A stretch of DNA of 64,000 bases. Origin: Seiridium cupressi. Lineage: Eukaryota; Ascomycota; Sordariomycetes; Amphisphaeriales; Sporocadaceae. Positions 24,426-36,248 of this stretch are shown here, in pieces. The translations under genes and the position numbers were made by a program. Under the pieces are notes generated by a model, which ran no database searches, had not been told where the DNA came from, and saw only the letters and a program-made list of their open reading frames with translations. Location: positions 1 to 64,000 of the forward strand of contig JARVKI010000132.1 in the NCBI GenBank assembly GCA_036674765.1. Direction: 5' to 3'. The stretch's first letter is position 1; each line of letters opens with the position of its first letter.

Positions 24426-24773
24426 ATGGTTGACGTGCTACAACATGATTTCCGTCCTACGAAGCAAGATTCGGATAACGAACATGTGAAATTCGCTAAA
24501 GAGGAAGAGACAATCTCTCCGTTCACAAACTATGGTCCCCTAGTAGGACAAGGTGATACGTGGATGGGTACTCCATATCTATTTCAGCCAACTCAACCGG
24601 TGGTGCCGTTTTGGTATGGTGGAGGTGATAGGGATACGACAGAGGAAGGTATTATGTGGAAGAGCACATTCGGTTGTAGAAACATGAGAAGAGATTTGGG
24701 CGGGATTTGCACATCCTTCGAGAATTTGATGACAGGTGAAATCGTCAAATCCGAAGGACAGCCGGGGGTATGA
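24426..24773 (+). CDS. Doubtful small open reading frame, about 115 residues
   Basis: An ATG-started frame of moderate length lies between the membrane-hairpin GTPase and the 3' end of EXO84. The product is hydrophilic, Asp/Glu- and Gly-rich (PFWYGGGDRDTTEEG), with no domain I recognise, no signal peptide and no membrane segment. It could be a small gene, an extra exon set of something unresolved, or a chance frame. The preceding interval 24049-24425 holds nothing else I can support. Confidence 0.2.
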   Translation: MVDVLQHDFRPTKQDSDNEHVKFAKEEETISPFTNYGPLVGQGDTWMGTPYLFQPTQPVVPFWYGGGDRDTTEEGIMWKSTFGCRNMRRDLGGICTSFENLMTGEIVKSEGQPGV

Positions 24774-24848
24774 AGGAGAACGGGGTATAGATTATTGACA
24801 TCGCTTCTCATTATCGTCATCTACCTCTTGATACTGCTTTCAACCCTT

Positions 24849-26959
24849 CTACTGAGATACGCCCAGCCCCACCGGCTGACTGTCGCCATTGACCACCCCT
24901 CCCTCAACAATATCTTTCCCAACTATATCTCTAAAGTCCAGATGCACCTCAGCAAGCATCTGGGCATGGATTTTGGCCCGGTCCATACACTCTCTCCAGG
25001 CTTCGCCGTCCTTTTCCACGCTGCTTAGCTGGCGGGCCAGAATGGCATTGAAGTTTTCGACTTCCTCCTTCGCCCACTTCACACAAGCGCTGAGCATGAC
25101 TTGCGGGAAGCACGATTGAAAGCAGGCCATCGTGTTGCGAATGATGCTGAAATACGCGAAAGAGAGCTGCCAGATATACAAGTGTAGGTCACCCTGGAAA
25201 ACACATTGTCTGATGTTCGTTAGTGATCTATCCTTCCACATCAAAATATAGGAGTAACTCACCTTGACCTCTTCTTGACTAGTTCGCCACGAGCCTCCAG
25301 GTATGCCTCGCGTGCACGGTCTTCGAATCCAAGCCTGGTCAGCCAGCTGACGTTTCGCTTTGTTTTCTGGGACTGGGCATGGTTGTCGACTAGATTTCTC
25401 GTGATAAGGCCGGCTAACTTTGTAGAGCGTTCCTGGACTTTAAAGTTGATGAAATCTTGAGCAATTGTGTTGTTTTTCAGTCCTCGTGCCAAGTCCCTAA
25501 GCTTCTCAACCTTGGCAACAGCTGTCTCGAAGTGTTGTAACGCAACATCAATGTCCAGCTCATCCATCTGAGCTTCTACCCATCTCAAGTTCTGCTGCTT
25601 GCCATCCACTTCAATCAACATGTCCTTGATATCCGACAATGTTTGAAGTAGCTCGGTCTTCTCAAGAAGACCAGGATCACGCGAAGCGAAATAGTTGATT
25701 GTTTCTTTGGCTTTGTTGTTTGCTTCCATTTCGGACTGCAGTCCCTTCCTTAGCTCCTCGATGGCCTTTCTAATGTTCAGCATCAATGCTGGTTTCTGGG
25801 TGTCCTCGGGCTTCTCTGTCCGATAGATGAAAGACTCCTGGCCCATGCCTCGAACCATGATAGCATCAGCGAGCTTATTCCGACTGCTGGAACTCTCGTT
25901 CGTGCCGGCCAGGTCCACGATTTCGATCTCTAGCAGAGGCCAACAACGGTCGGCTACCAACTTCGTAATTGGGGCACGAGTATCATTGGGCTGGTCCGCC
26001 TTTCTCTTCTTCCGAGAGGCGATGAGCAGATGATCGTTGAGCAGGAAGATCTGCATCGACCTACGGGACTTGTAGGTCGCATTATCTAGCTCAATCCAAT
26101 ATCCAGCATCTTGGACGACATGCCTCCCCAAAGAGTTGGGTAAGAACTTCTGCGAACCTTCCACGTTCTTGTAGAGCGCTTGCATCTGAGAGTTCCATAG
26201 AGCAGTACGATCTGCGACCGAGCTCCGTCTATCCTTCTTGCTTAGGCCGGTACTCAGCTCGCCATTGAGAGTTGAGCTTGAATTTACGGAAGCAGCTCTG
26301 AGTGCAGTAGTATTGGATTTGAGCTCAGTGATCAGGTTTCTTAACGAGCGCATTTCCCCTTTCAGCTTCTCGGCCTCCTTACTGATCTTGATAAATTGTG
26401 TGCGGTTTTGATAGACATTCTGCTGCAAGTCGGTCGCAGCGCGGCTCTTCAACTTTCGTAGGCTTTCTTCGTACCCGCGTATCTCATCCTCGGTAGCTTC
26501 GCTCAGAATATTGGCGACATACTGATCAGGTGCGAGCGACGGATCTCTCAACACCTTCACATCCACGGCCACTGCGCCTCCTGTTCGTATCCCGCCCACA
26601 GGCCCACCCTCACCTCTGGATGGTGGCGGACGTCTTTCTGCCGGAGCGCCGTACTTGGAGGGATCGAAGGTGGGTAGCGTAGGCATTGGCGGCGCTGTTG
26701 CATCGAAGTCTTGTGGCAGATTGTTGAAACGTGTCGAGTACCTGCGCATCACCATATCACCAGTCCTTCCACCTCTTGAAGGCGGTGGCCTCGCTCGGGG
26801 CTGCTGGCCCCCGGACGGCATCTTGCCTCCGGTGCTGCGCGGTACCTCGACGCCATCATTGGGGACTGGGCCCGAGATCTGCTTTGGCGCACTGATTGTT
26901 GGACGACCTTTTCTCTTTCCTCCGCTACGCAGCGAAATTCCTTTCCTGTCTTCCGACAT
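24849..26959 (-). CDS. exo84: Exocyst complex component Exo84
   Basis: Two exons on the minus strand, 26959-25263 and 25209-24849, about 685 residues, typical of filamentous fungal Exo84. The first 130 residues are Pro/Gly/Arg-rich and probably disordered. Residues about 135-225 form the coiled-coil Vps51-type segment (EDEIRGYEESLRKLKSRAA). Residues about 270-400 form a PH domain (GYWIELDNATY, MQIFLLNDHLLIASRKKRK). The rest is the helical Exo84 C-terminal domain (LRWVEAQMDELDIDVALQHF; second exon WQLSFAYFSIIRNTMACFQS). Exo84 is one of eight exocyst subunits that tether secretory vesicles to the plasma membrane at growth sites such as hyphal tips. The single intron near the 3' end has clean GTGAGT and CAG sites. 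Confidence 0.93.
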
Positions 26960-27642
26960 TATGTGCTGTACGTATGACGTGTGGAATTGTTCGTGATGGC
27001 GGATCGGGCGAGATGGGCGCTAGGTAGCAGCGCGCAACTTCAATTGAAAGCAAAATATAGCTGCAGTTCGACTCAATCGTTAAGGGGTAGAATGAAACCT
27101 TGAATTAGACATTGGGGAGAACAAAAAGAGCCAACATCACATCGCCCACTTGTCCGTTGCAGTGCACTCAAAAGCAAGGATAGGTCAAGTTGGACTGAAA
27201 CGAGAGTCCCAATGGAGGTTCCAATGGGATCGTGGTCGCAATCATGGAAGGTTAAGCTCGACGCTGGGTAGCGGTAGCAGGTACTCTACTTGTGGCGGCA
27301 GATCCGGCCCAGCCTCAAGTACTCAATACTGCCAGGAGCTACTGCTTGGGTCGGCAGCGGAAAATAGTTGCGAGCGACAATTGCTACATTAAGGACAATG
27401 GCCCAGGCTCCTTGCAGGGATGCTTCGGCAGGCTGCTGGGCTCTAAACGGGTCTAAGGAAAAATTATGGCAGACATTGTGCAAGTCGATTGAAGCTCTTA
27501 ATCCGAAAACATTAACTAGCCTTTCTCCATCCCTTCATCGACGCAAACGCAGCTCCAGCGTATCGTCGCCGTGACCGAAGTTCCCCTTTCAGCGACAGAT
27601 CCCTCTCTTATCTGATCTTGCGCTTCGAGCAGCCTATTCAAA
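26960..27642. other. Divergent promoter region between EXO84 and TOM20
   Basis: About 680 bp between two start codons that point apart. No gene is supported. The nine bases TTATCTGAT at 27608-27616 read ATCAGATAA on the other strand, the core proposed for fungal SreA-type GATA sites. About one such match is expected by chance in 64 kb. Confidence 0.45.
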
Positions 27643-28368
27643 ATGGTCCAGACTTCGACAATAACGACGATAAGCGTCGCTACGATAGCCACGGGTCTGC
27701 TAGGTACGTCACCATGCATCGCGAGCAATAGCTTTGCCGTCTTCGTCCACGGCCCCGACCTCGCATTCCTCAAAGACGACTCCCTCTAGAGCCCCGGCCT
27801 AACCTTGGACGCAGGCTACGCACTCTACTTCGACAGCCAACGCCGGCAGTCGGCCGAATTCCGCCGTTCGCTGCGGCGCAACGAGCGCCACCAACAGCGC
27901 GCTGAGAAGGAGAATGCCGCCGCCGCTGGCAAGGAGCGCCTGAAGGATATCCAGAACGCCGTCGACGCAGCAAAGGATGAGGGCTTCCCCGCCGGCGTTA
28001 ACGAGCGTGAGAACTACTTCATGGAGCACGTACAGATTGGCGAGCAGCTGGCGGTGGATCCCAGCAAGACCCTGGACGCCGCTCTGGCTTTCTACCAGGC
28101 CCTGAAGGTCTACCCAACACCTGGCGATTTGGTTGGAATTTATGATAAGACTGTCGACAAGGTATGATTGCCCCCTTGAAATTTCCAAGAAGTTGAATCG
28201 TCTTCTCTTTAGCTCTGGTTGAGGCTTCATTCGCTTGCTTCTTTGCAGGAGGTGCTAATGGTGTTGAATCTACAGAGAGTTCTGGATGTTCTCGCCGAGA
28301 TGATCGCTTACGACAAGGCACTTGACCTTGATGGTGTTGGCGGCATGCCTCACCCGGGTTTGGACTAA
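27643..28368 (+). CDS. tom20: Mitochondrial import receptor subunit Tom20
   Basis: Three exons, 27643-27703, 27815-28161 and 28276-28368, about 166 residues. The N-terminus is a single membrane anchor ([19 protein letters not shown]) followed at once by a basic stretch and a charged linker ([20 protein letters not shown]). The receptor domain follows with [14 protein letters not shown] and the diagnostic [19 protein letters not shown]. Tom20 sits in the outer mitochondrial membrane facing the cytosol and binds the amphipathic presequences of proteins to be imported by the TOM complex. It is divergent to EXO84 and convergent with TYW1. It is slightly shorter than some fungal relatives at the acidic C-terminus, ending GGMPHPGLD. 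Confidence 0.92.
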
Positions 28369-28830
28369 GAGTCCGACACCCTCTCTTACAATAACCCTCT
28401 GGAAAGCTTTGGATTGATCGAAGCTCCCTTCACGACCCCCCACTCTTGAAAATCTCGCCGAGGCCGTTTGCGATGCTTTGGGAATGAATCGCACGATGAT
28501 AGTCGCATGACGCTTTGGGCTAAAGAAAGAGACTATTGTAAAATATAATGCTAGCTGGAAAGACACTCATCTGTGTGTCAGGCTGGAATCCTCAGATAAG
28601 GGGGAACAAATCACTTGTATATTTTTGTAGCACATCGCATGGCATGGAGGTCCGGACATTCTAAGCCAGGGAGGCCATAGACAAATAACGACGTTGACTT
28701 TCTTGCGATCTCCTCTACCTTGATCTAAGGGTCACGGCTGAACTTCTTGACCTGTCCGTATCACAACTCCACGCATGAAAAAAAAAATGCAATTTGCCTT
28801 TTATGATTCCCACTACCATGATATGATATG
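28369..28830. other. Convergent 3' region of TOM20 and TYW1
   Basis: This 460 bp between two converging stop codons presumably holds both 3' UTRs and polyadenylation signals. Nothing else is recognised. Confidence 0.5.
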
Positions 28831-31210
28831 CTAGACTTCAATCGGTCGGCCCTTCCTGTCAACCCTTTGATCCCTAGGGTCAAATCCGCCATTGCCCCAG
28901 GTAGCCCACTCCGGCGTTGCGTCGCCCATATAATCCTCAGGTCTCCAATCTCCATCTGCACCCTTCTCCTCAAGGATTTCGAAGAACTTTTGGTAATCAA
29001 TGCGTGTGTGCCATTTGCCATCCTTCCTGAACCGCTCACTGGCGATCAAAACACAGCAGCTGTGCGCATGCTCAGCTGCAAGGCCGTATTTCAGACCTCG
29101 TTCATTGAGCTTTTTGTTCAAGGCCTCCACAAACTCTTGTACTTCGGCATAGAAGGGAACATTCGCCATACTGAGACCTGCACCAGCAGAACTACTGGTG
29201 CCGCAGTATGTCACGCCCTTGATCTCGACGAAGCAGGGCAGACCACGCTCCACGAGGTCCGCGTATCCTTCCACCTCATCATCCACGTTGAATCCCTTCA
29301 CGAGAGTCAAGCGGAAGACAGTACGCTGTTTGAACCGCTTCTCGCGGAGGATATCCAGACATCGTTGAAAACGCTCCCAGAAATCTCGGTGGAGGGGGCG
29401 GTCGATCTTGCGTAACGACTCCTTGTTACTTGCATCGATGGACACATATAGCTGGGTAACGGCTTTCAGTGCAGCGAGCTGATCCGGGTGTTGTGCATTG
29501 CACACTAGGAACGAAGAGATGCGCTCTGCGTGAAGCATGGCGAGGAATTCGTTGATGTGCGGGTAGAAGATAGGCTCACCGACTAGACTGAGCGCACAAT
29601 GCCGGATGCGCATTGCCTCGGAGAATCGCTCAGCTCGTACGCCCGGTACGCCACGCATCATCTTGATCTTCTTGTAATGGCCCTCTTTTACGCCATTGAA
29701 GATCAATTCTGGTGGGTCGACAACCCAGCGCCACGTTGTGCCAACTGGATTGGTGCCGTGTCGCCAGCAGAAAACACACTTGTTGCTGCAGGAAAGAGAT
29801 GGGGTCGTTTCCATGCACTGGTGTGACGCGATTCCGTAGAATGAATACTTGTAACAAGAACCGCGGCCGCGTAAGGCAGACTTTGTCCAGCGACAGATCT
29901 TGACCCCTGAATGCGATCCAACGATGGAATAGCCCTGTTTCGTCAGAGAATTGTAAGTGGGCGAGCTTTTCGGTACCATTTCCTTCACCGTCTGTGTTGC
30001 AGTCTTTTTTGCGGGCTTGCTGTATGTTGTAAAATCCACAGCAATTGGTACAGGGCCATTCGAACCACCCCCTGAAGATTTCATGATTTTACCCAAATCT
30101 TCGACGTCTTCCAGGTTGCCTGTCTGCTTCTTTTTTGACCGTTTAATCTCAACGGCCTGGTCCTCGAAGACAACCTCTCCATCGTCGTCCTCAGACACGG
30201 ATTCATCGTCGCTCTCCACAGCGTCCCCGCTCCCTGGCACGCCTTCACCTAAGCTTCCCGTTTTGCCTAGGAGAGTGAGCACGTCTTTGATGCCTTGAAC
30301 CCATTCGTCCAACCTTCCCTGCAGGTCCCGTTTTGTGTCCGCCATTCCCAGTGGATATGCTCTTTTCCGGCCCGTCAGCTTGGCCATCCATCGGTCAACC
30401 TCCTTGGCCTGGAAACAGAAACCTTCCTCTTCACTTGGCCATCCTTCCCGATCGCCTAGACCGAAGACGGAGTAACCAAGGATTCCCGACAATGGCGCAG
30501 TGTCTATCCTGAAATCATTGTGTGTTTCCTGTAGGTGCTCCAAGAAATTGTCATTGATTGTATCGATGTTGTAGCTGGGGATCACGAGCAGATACACGTA
30601 GTCTACAGCAACAGTTGACTCCGGTTGTTTGGGTGGGGTAATGAAATATTCATCATAGTCGACCTCAGTAAGGTCTAGAACTTTGGGTGTAAGGGTTGCC
30701 CCAGCGGTCGTCGAGTCTTGCTTCAGCAGCGCTTCCAGAGATTCGGCGACGCCCTTGACAGTTCTCTCTGTGTTTCCCGTCAACGATGAGAAGAATACAA
30801 GTGGCTGAACCTGCCGCGGTTTATCAGATTGTGAATCTGATCTCTTCACTTCAGCTTTGCGAAGCTCGCCCTTGATGCGCCTGGGGCCATTAGTGGCAGG
30901 GTCTTTCAGGACCGGCACAGGTGATTTCTCGCTGATCACCGGGGGCCCAGGAGCCGCGACAGCCTCAGCGGGTTCGTCATAAATCTTCCGTAACGCGACG
31001 GCATATTCTCGATCCTTGGTCAGGAGCAAGTAGACATATACCGAGAACAAGACGCCAAGAGTGACCAGCAGAATCGGCGTCCGGTAGAGGTGCCACACGT
31101 CGATGATATCTAAAAACTTGGTAAGCAACGATGCTGAAATCTCGAGGGTGCAACGTACATGCCACGGGCCTGGCGGCCTGGGCTTGGTACAACCACTCTG
31201 CGAAGCCCAT
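28831..31210 (-). CDS. tyw1: tRNA 4-demethylwyosine synthase Tyw1
   Basis: Two exons on the minus strand, 31210-31159 and 31109-28831, about 776 residues. The start MGFAEWLYQAQAARPVA is joined to the large exon by a 49-bp intron. A membrane segment (about residues 28-48, PILLVTLGVLFSVYVYLLL) anchors the protein, as in other fungal Tyw1. A flavodoxin-like FMN domain follows (VFFSSLTGNTERT, GYSVFGLGDREGW), then an acidic linker, then the radical SAM domain with the cluster-binding Cys458, Cys462 and Cys465 (CSNKCVFC), and a C-terminal wyosine-formation segment (EHAHSCCVLIASERF). The enzyme condenses a two-carbon unit from pyruvate with N1-methylguanosine 37 of tRNA-Phe, the second step of wybutosine synthesis. 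All expected domains and cysteines are present. Confidence 0.95.
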
Positions 31211-32866
31211 CTTGTTATGTGCACTCTGGCATGTGGTGTCCAAATTTTCCAGGTTGATGGTTGGAGGGGCACGTCGCACATTTGGCTACGGTAGAGGGGC
31301 AATTTGGAGGTTTGGCAATCAGCTAGCAGGGCGTAAAATGTGGACCCGATCTGCGTGTGCGCTTAGTCATTTTGTATGTGATTCCAATACCCGCGACCTG
31401 GAACGTCAATCACACCCTTGTTGCGTACATCCTACGGTCATGCATGAGGAGCCATCATGGCTAGAGGTACGAAGATTGGCGCTGTTCCGCAGGTGATTCA
31501 CATCTATATCAAACGAATAAGTGGCGTTGAAAGGCCAAGCTTTCGAAGCAACGCAACAGAATCACTATTTGGGTACAAATCGCTGTTGGCTATAAATCAT
31601 TATAATTTTTTTTCTGGGACCATGGTTGAAATTAATTAGTGATCTACAATTGGAAAAATCCGGCCTCACTTGGCTAGCTTATATTTGAGATGGGAATTAT
31701 GGGAGTTGGGGCTCTATATTTGAGATGGAAGTTAGGACATCCTAGCAATGCGAAATATAAACATAAACATACAAAATATTTGGAACGGTCGTCAAATCTA
31801 ACCGTGGGTGCTAATTCAATGCTCTACATTACCCAACCAACTATTTTCATCGCAACTAGCTATCTTTTCCCATGCATGCCGATTTTTAATTAAGTGTTCG
31901 GCGGTCCCTGATCCCCGAATTATTAGTATGCTTAATTTTGACTAAAAGGAGAAATTGCAGCGAAGTGTTCCTTTGCCTCAAGCTCTGAATAATACGCTCA
32001 TACTGTCACGCATAGTGAATTCGGAAGATAATATTAAGAGAGCCCATCACGATAGTGACGATAAGCTCGGGCGACAGTTCTTCGGCCATTGTGCTTATAC
32101 TGTGATAGGATTGACTAGGCCTTGGCGAATGATGTGATATGTAAGCCTATGTTTTCTTCCTTAGAAGGTGATCCAAATGCTGGAAGTTGATGAGTTTCAC
32201 GACCGAGAACAAGATAAGCCCACCCTCTTATTTGTACTTGGTCAGGTTACCTCCAGGCCCTTCCAATACGTTCAATCTCAAAAAATTCACATGACGCATA
32301 GGAATCTTTCACAATGCCTCCCCGATGACATTTGCATGCTAGTCGAAGGGTCTTTCTGGCGACCGTTTTCGAGGCCTTTAAATCCAGGCGCTACAGTATT
32401 TTTAAGCACCCCTTTAGAGCTCTATTTTCGGTCCCCAGAATGGCTGTAAGCCCATAGATGGCCAAAGGATGGATACCTACTCAAGTTCGTAAGTGGACTT
32501 GAGCACCAATAAACTCTCCCGTCGTCGCAATTGACAACCCAGCTTTTGAGCTCATCCAACGCAAGAGTCTCCACATTTTGATAGTGATGGGGCGGCCTCC
32601 CAATATAGCTTCGCCATGTTTACGTAGGACATTTTCTAGGCGCTGTATGTCTTGAGGAGGTATGATATCCACAAACTAATTAAAGCCAGCTTTTAATAAA
32701 TGCCATCTAAAGGAAAGGTATTGCTCTGAAAACTACGGCTGATAGGCCATGTTGGCAATGGCTTCCCAAGGCTCGCTTCACTATGATATGAGTTATTATG
32801 ACTTACCACTTATTTTAACCCCTGTGATAAAGTGTTACCCATCCACTACTGCTTTTCATGAGAAGA
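31211..32866. other. AT-rich gene-poor interval
   Basis: The TYW1 promoter lies at the left, then sequence becomes strongly AT-rich from about 31.5 kb. No intact gene is supported. Overlapping open frames on the minus strand around 32460-32700 look protein-like but shift frame and match no family I know; they could be a decayed gene. Confidence 0.45.
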
Positions 32867-33365
32867 TTATGGGCCACCTGGCCTACTCTCCGGCCCGCCA
32901 GTGACACCATTCATAGTGTATGCTAGATGCCCGTTTCTGAACGAGTATGTAGCATGGGAAGTAGTTGTCGGGGCTGCATGTGCTGGCGAAGATGCTGGAA
33001 CGGAGGCGGTAGGATTGGATGTTGAACTATGGTACGCTGAGTTGGGCGCGTCGTGGGACGCTTGGCTCGATGGTTGGTTTCCACTATGTGCATTCTCATA
33101 CTCGGCGCATCTATGGAGATCTTCGAGTATCTCGCGCATGTGGTGAATATGCTGAAAATTCTCGCCCAAAATGTCTGTTCACCTCCTGGGTGCTTATCGG
33201 GAGGACATTTTCTAACTGATGGAAAGGTTAGTACTGCTGGAGCTTCATTAGTGACTTATTACTACTGCCCAATTTCCTCCCTCTTGTCTTGATCTCTTCT
33301 GTTGTTGCATTAGGACTCAAATCAAGTTCATGGTAATAGTCCAGATAGGCTTTCAATTTTGCCAT
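32867..33365 (-). pseudogene. Degenerate DnaJ (J-domain) protein gene
   Basis: On the minus strand an ATG at 33365 opens YLDYYHELDLSPNATTEEI, the classical first helix of fungal J-domain proteins. A 50-bp intron (33265-33216, branch GTACTAACC) leads to KCPPDKHPGGEQTF, the J-domain loop. A different frame then continues with FQHIHHMREILEDLHRCAEY, the third helix, and an Ala/Ser/Thr-rich tail ending at 32867. Two defects stand out. The invariant HPD motif that stimulates Hsp70 reads PPD (33204-33196). A frame change at about 33171-33166, most simply one lost base, separates loop and third helix. Both point to a pseudogene, although the frameshift alone could be a sequencing error. It sits in an AT-rich, gene-poor stretch. 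Confidence 0.6.
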
Positions 33366-34869
33366 CGTTCTTGTGTGTAAGTTTCGTAATCTTCCTATTC
33401 AAGATCTGAATTGTACAGGAGCGATAACTAGCAGGATCTAGGAGGACAGAGCAGGCATGGGCCTCGGATATATATTCGTTGACCATGTAGGAAGGCTCAC
33501 GGCGCAAGATCAGCCAATGATACAAAAATCATACATAAAAGCGACAATGATCCACCTCTGGAATGGCCCATCCGAGGGATGAGGCTAGAGTCTCAGTACT
33601 GACTTCGAAAGCGACAAATTTCCGTATTCACATAATATATGGTCACAGAGACTGGCCCATTTACCGACCCAACTTTAGAACCTTAAAACATGGCCGCATA
33701 TGTTTTTGTGGTACTAAGAACCAGACGACTTTTAACCTGGTCACAGGAATATGTTGTTGTCACCATATAGTGGGGCTGCTGGTGGCTATTGCCGAACAGT
33801 CGGACAAAGGTGCAATCTGAGCAACGACGTTCTGTGAGCTGTTCAAAATGTATGGCATGCTGTACATGCCAGCCATAGATTATATTATGTCTTGTCAAAA
33901 TGAAAAAATGTCTGGCTGTCTGGCTGTCTGGCTGTCTGGCTGTCTGGTCAATATCCTAGCAACGAAATCACTTGCAGTAATAGTAATGCAGGCCTATGGA
34001 AGGATACTTTCAAGTTGAGCAGTTATGGTCGAACCTTCGGCTGCGAGAAGGCTGCACGTGGCTTCTTGGAAGAGCGAGTAGAAAAGGGGCTCATGATGTT
34101 CATGTCTCAAGCCATGTCGAGACCAGACAACACAGTTTGCAGATGTTGCATTGGTAGCTTGGGTGTGTTCCCGAGGCTTGGCCCTATGATCCGGCTCATC
34201 AAATCCTACACACATAAAATTTGAGCAATTGGGAAGAATAGGATAATGAAACAGAGAGGTTTATGTCGAGGAATGGACAAAAAGTTCAGCGGAACGGCTT
34301 GAAGTCGTGCATGTAAATCTAAAGTGTCATGGGGCAAATGCGGCTCATTGTTGCAGCCTTTGAACCAAGCTCTGGGCATCTCGATGCCGAGCTCGGGCCG
34401 CTTTCCATGAATAGCGTCAAAACAAAGCACAGTCCGAACAGAGGCTCACCAACCCCACGTACAACATCAAGCCCTACAGTCAACTTGGCAGCGATATTGC
34501 GACGACATATACATTTGCATTTGACGACTCCTTTGTACGGACAATCGAGCCGGATCCAGTATTGTTGCTCTGGTAGCCCCGGACAGCAGTCCGCAGCCTT
34601 GGATCTGGTGCCCCGCAGCTCTGTCTGTCTTCCTCTGCCCTCAAACTACGCTAATCAGGTCCTGCCCCTGCTCATTCTACCCAACGTCATTTGCGACTTC
34701 CACCACCATCTTCGACAAAAACCACCTACGCCCTCGTTGACGCTCACGCGACACAAAACCAGATCAGGCGACGCGACATCGCAGTACATCACGACATCCT
34801 TACCCGCGTCAGAAAGAAACAAGAGACATAATCATTCGAATCACACCCGCCACCACAAGCCCCCCAGTT
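33366..34869. other. AT-rich interval and PP2A promoter and leader
   Basis: Left of about 34.3 kb the sequence is AT-rich with no supported gene apart from the short tandem repeat listed separately. From about 34.5 kb it is C-rich and presumably forms the promoter and 5' leader of the PP2A gene. A long frame across 34329-34970 has leader-like composition and overlaps the true start, so I do not call it. Confidence 0.5.
33909..33947 (+). repeat. 8-bp tandem repeat (TGTCTGGC), about 4.5 to 5 copies
   Basis: The unit TGTCTGGC is repeated head to tail from about 33909 to 33947 without visible interruption. It is a simple minisatellite in AT-rich intergenic DNA and is expected to vary in copy number. 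Confidence 0.9.
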
Positions 34870-36248
34870 ATGGACACCAACATGGAGGACGTCAGCCAGC
34901 CCACCGAGCTCGCACCGCCCCTACCGACCTCAGAGCCCGCCACCATACCTACACTCGACGGCTGGATTGAGAGCTTGATGAAGTGCAAGCAACTGGCCGA
35001 GGCCGATGTTCAGAGGCTCTGCGAGAAGGTGTGTGGTCCATCTGCCTACCATCACGTCACGGACGACGGTCCTTTGTCCGATCATTGTCGCCCCCGAATC
35101 AGCTACTGACGATTTTGTCCGATAGGCAAGAGAAGTTCTCACGAACGAGTCAAATGTACAGCCGGTAGTAAGTATTCCTTCATTGATGCCAAGCAGAGCG
35201 TTCAATGGATCTCGGAGCGCTGACCGCCTGCCACGATAGAAATGCCCGGTAACAGTGTGTGGTGATATCCACGGTCAATTCCACGACTTGATGGAGTTGT
35301 TCAAGATTGGCGGTCCCAACCCCGATACCAACTACTTGTTCATGGGCGACTATGTCGATCGAGGTTACTACTCAGTCGAGACCGTGACGCTGCTGGTAGC
35401 CCTCAAGATTCGGTACCCAGAGAGAATCACTATCCTGCGCGGTAACCACGAGTCGCGTCAGATCACCCAGGTCTACGGTTTCTACGACGAGTGCCTGCGA
35501 AAGTATGGCAACGCCAATGTCTGGAAGTTCTTTACCGACCTCTTCGACTACCTACCCTTGACCGCACTCATCGACAACCAGATCTTCTGTCTGCACGGCG
35601 GTCTCTCTCCTAGCATCGATACTCTGGATAACATTCGTGCGCTCGACCGCATCCAAGAGGTACCGCACGAGGGACCCATGTGCGACCTTCTATGGTCAGA
35701 CCCCGATGACCGGTGCGGTTGGGGCATATCTCCCCGTGGAGCTGGGTACACCTTTGGCCAAGATATTAGCGAGGCCTTTAACCACAACAATGGGCTCACC
35801 CTCATTGCCAGAGCTCATCAATTGGTTATGGAGGGTTACAATTGGTCCCAGGACCGTAATGTGGTCACCATCTTCTCTGGTGAGTCTGCCTTTTGGTCAG
35901 CAGGCCAGACCATCTGCTTACTCTCGAATAGCTCCGAACTACTGCTATAGATGTGGAAACCAAGCCGCTATTATGGAGATTGATGAACATCTTAAGTACA
36001 CGTTGTAAGTCTTTCAAGAGACCGCATCTTGAGAGATCACAGAGAGCTGACCAGACCTCCAAAAAAACAGCCTACAGTTTGACCCTTGCCCGCGTGCCGG
36101 CGAGCCGATGGTTTCTAGACGTAAGTGCCATGCTCCAGGCTCTGTCTACGAGTGCGAATACACGACCCTGTCGCGACGCACTCTGACATCTTTCGTGGCC
36201 CGACCCTGTGCTGACATTGCTTTAGGTACACCGGATTACTTCCTGTAA
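34870..36248 (+). CDS. Serine/threonine protein phosphatase PP2A catalytic subunit
   Basis: Six exons: 34870-35028, 35126-35167, 35240-35879, 35932-36004, 36071-36120 and 36226-36248, about 328 residues. Metal-binding and catalytic motifs are intact: [25 protein letters not shown] and [13 protein letters not shown]. The C-terminus is TPDYFL, the PP2A-specific tail whose last Leu is carboxymethylated and whose Tyr is a regulatory phosphorylation site in the family. This separates it from PP4, PP6 and PP1. PP2A acts as a heterotrimer with scaffold A and regulatory B subunits in the cytosol and nucleus, controlling the cell cycle, morphogenesis and nutrient signalling. The N-terminus is about 20 residues longer than the animal enzyme and Pro/Thr-rich. 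Exon 2 (42 nt) and exon 6 (23 nt) are very short but required for the conserved sequence. Confidence 0.95.

Noticed and set aside
27608..27616. ATCAGATAA (minus strand), matching the core proposed for SreA-type GATA sites, 27 bp before the TOM20 start
   Set aside because: About one such 9-mer is expected by chance on both strands of 64 kb, and Tom20 is not a known iron-regulated target.
32460..32700. Minus-strand frame starting DIIPPQDIQRLENVLRKHGE
   Set aside because: A second overlapping frame looks equally protein-like and no family can be named, so it may be chance or an unrecognisable relic; left as a note in the interval description.
34329..34970. 213-codon plus-strand frame overlapping the PP2A start
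   Set aside because: Composition is leader-like (Pro/His/Thr/Ser-rich), there is no family signature, and it overlaps the well-supported PP2A exon 1 in another frame.
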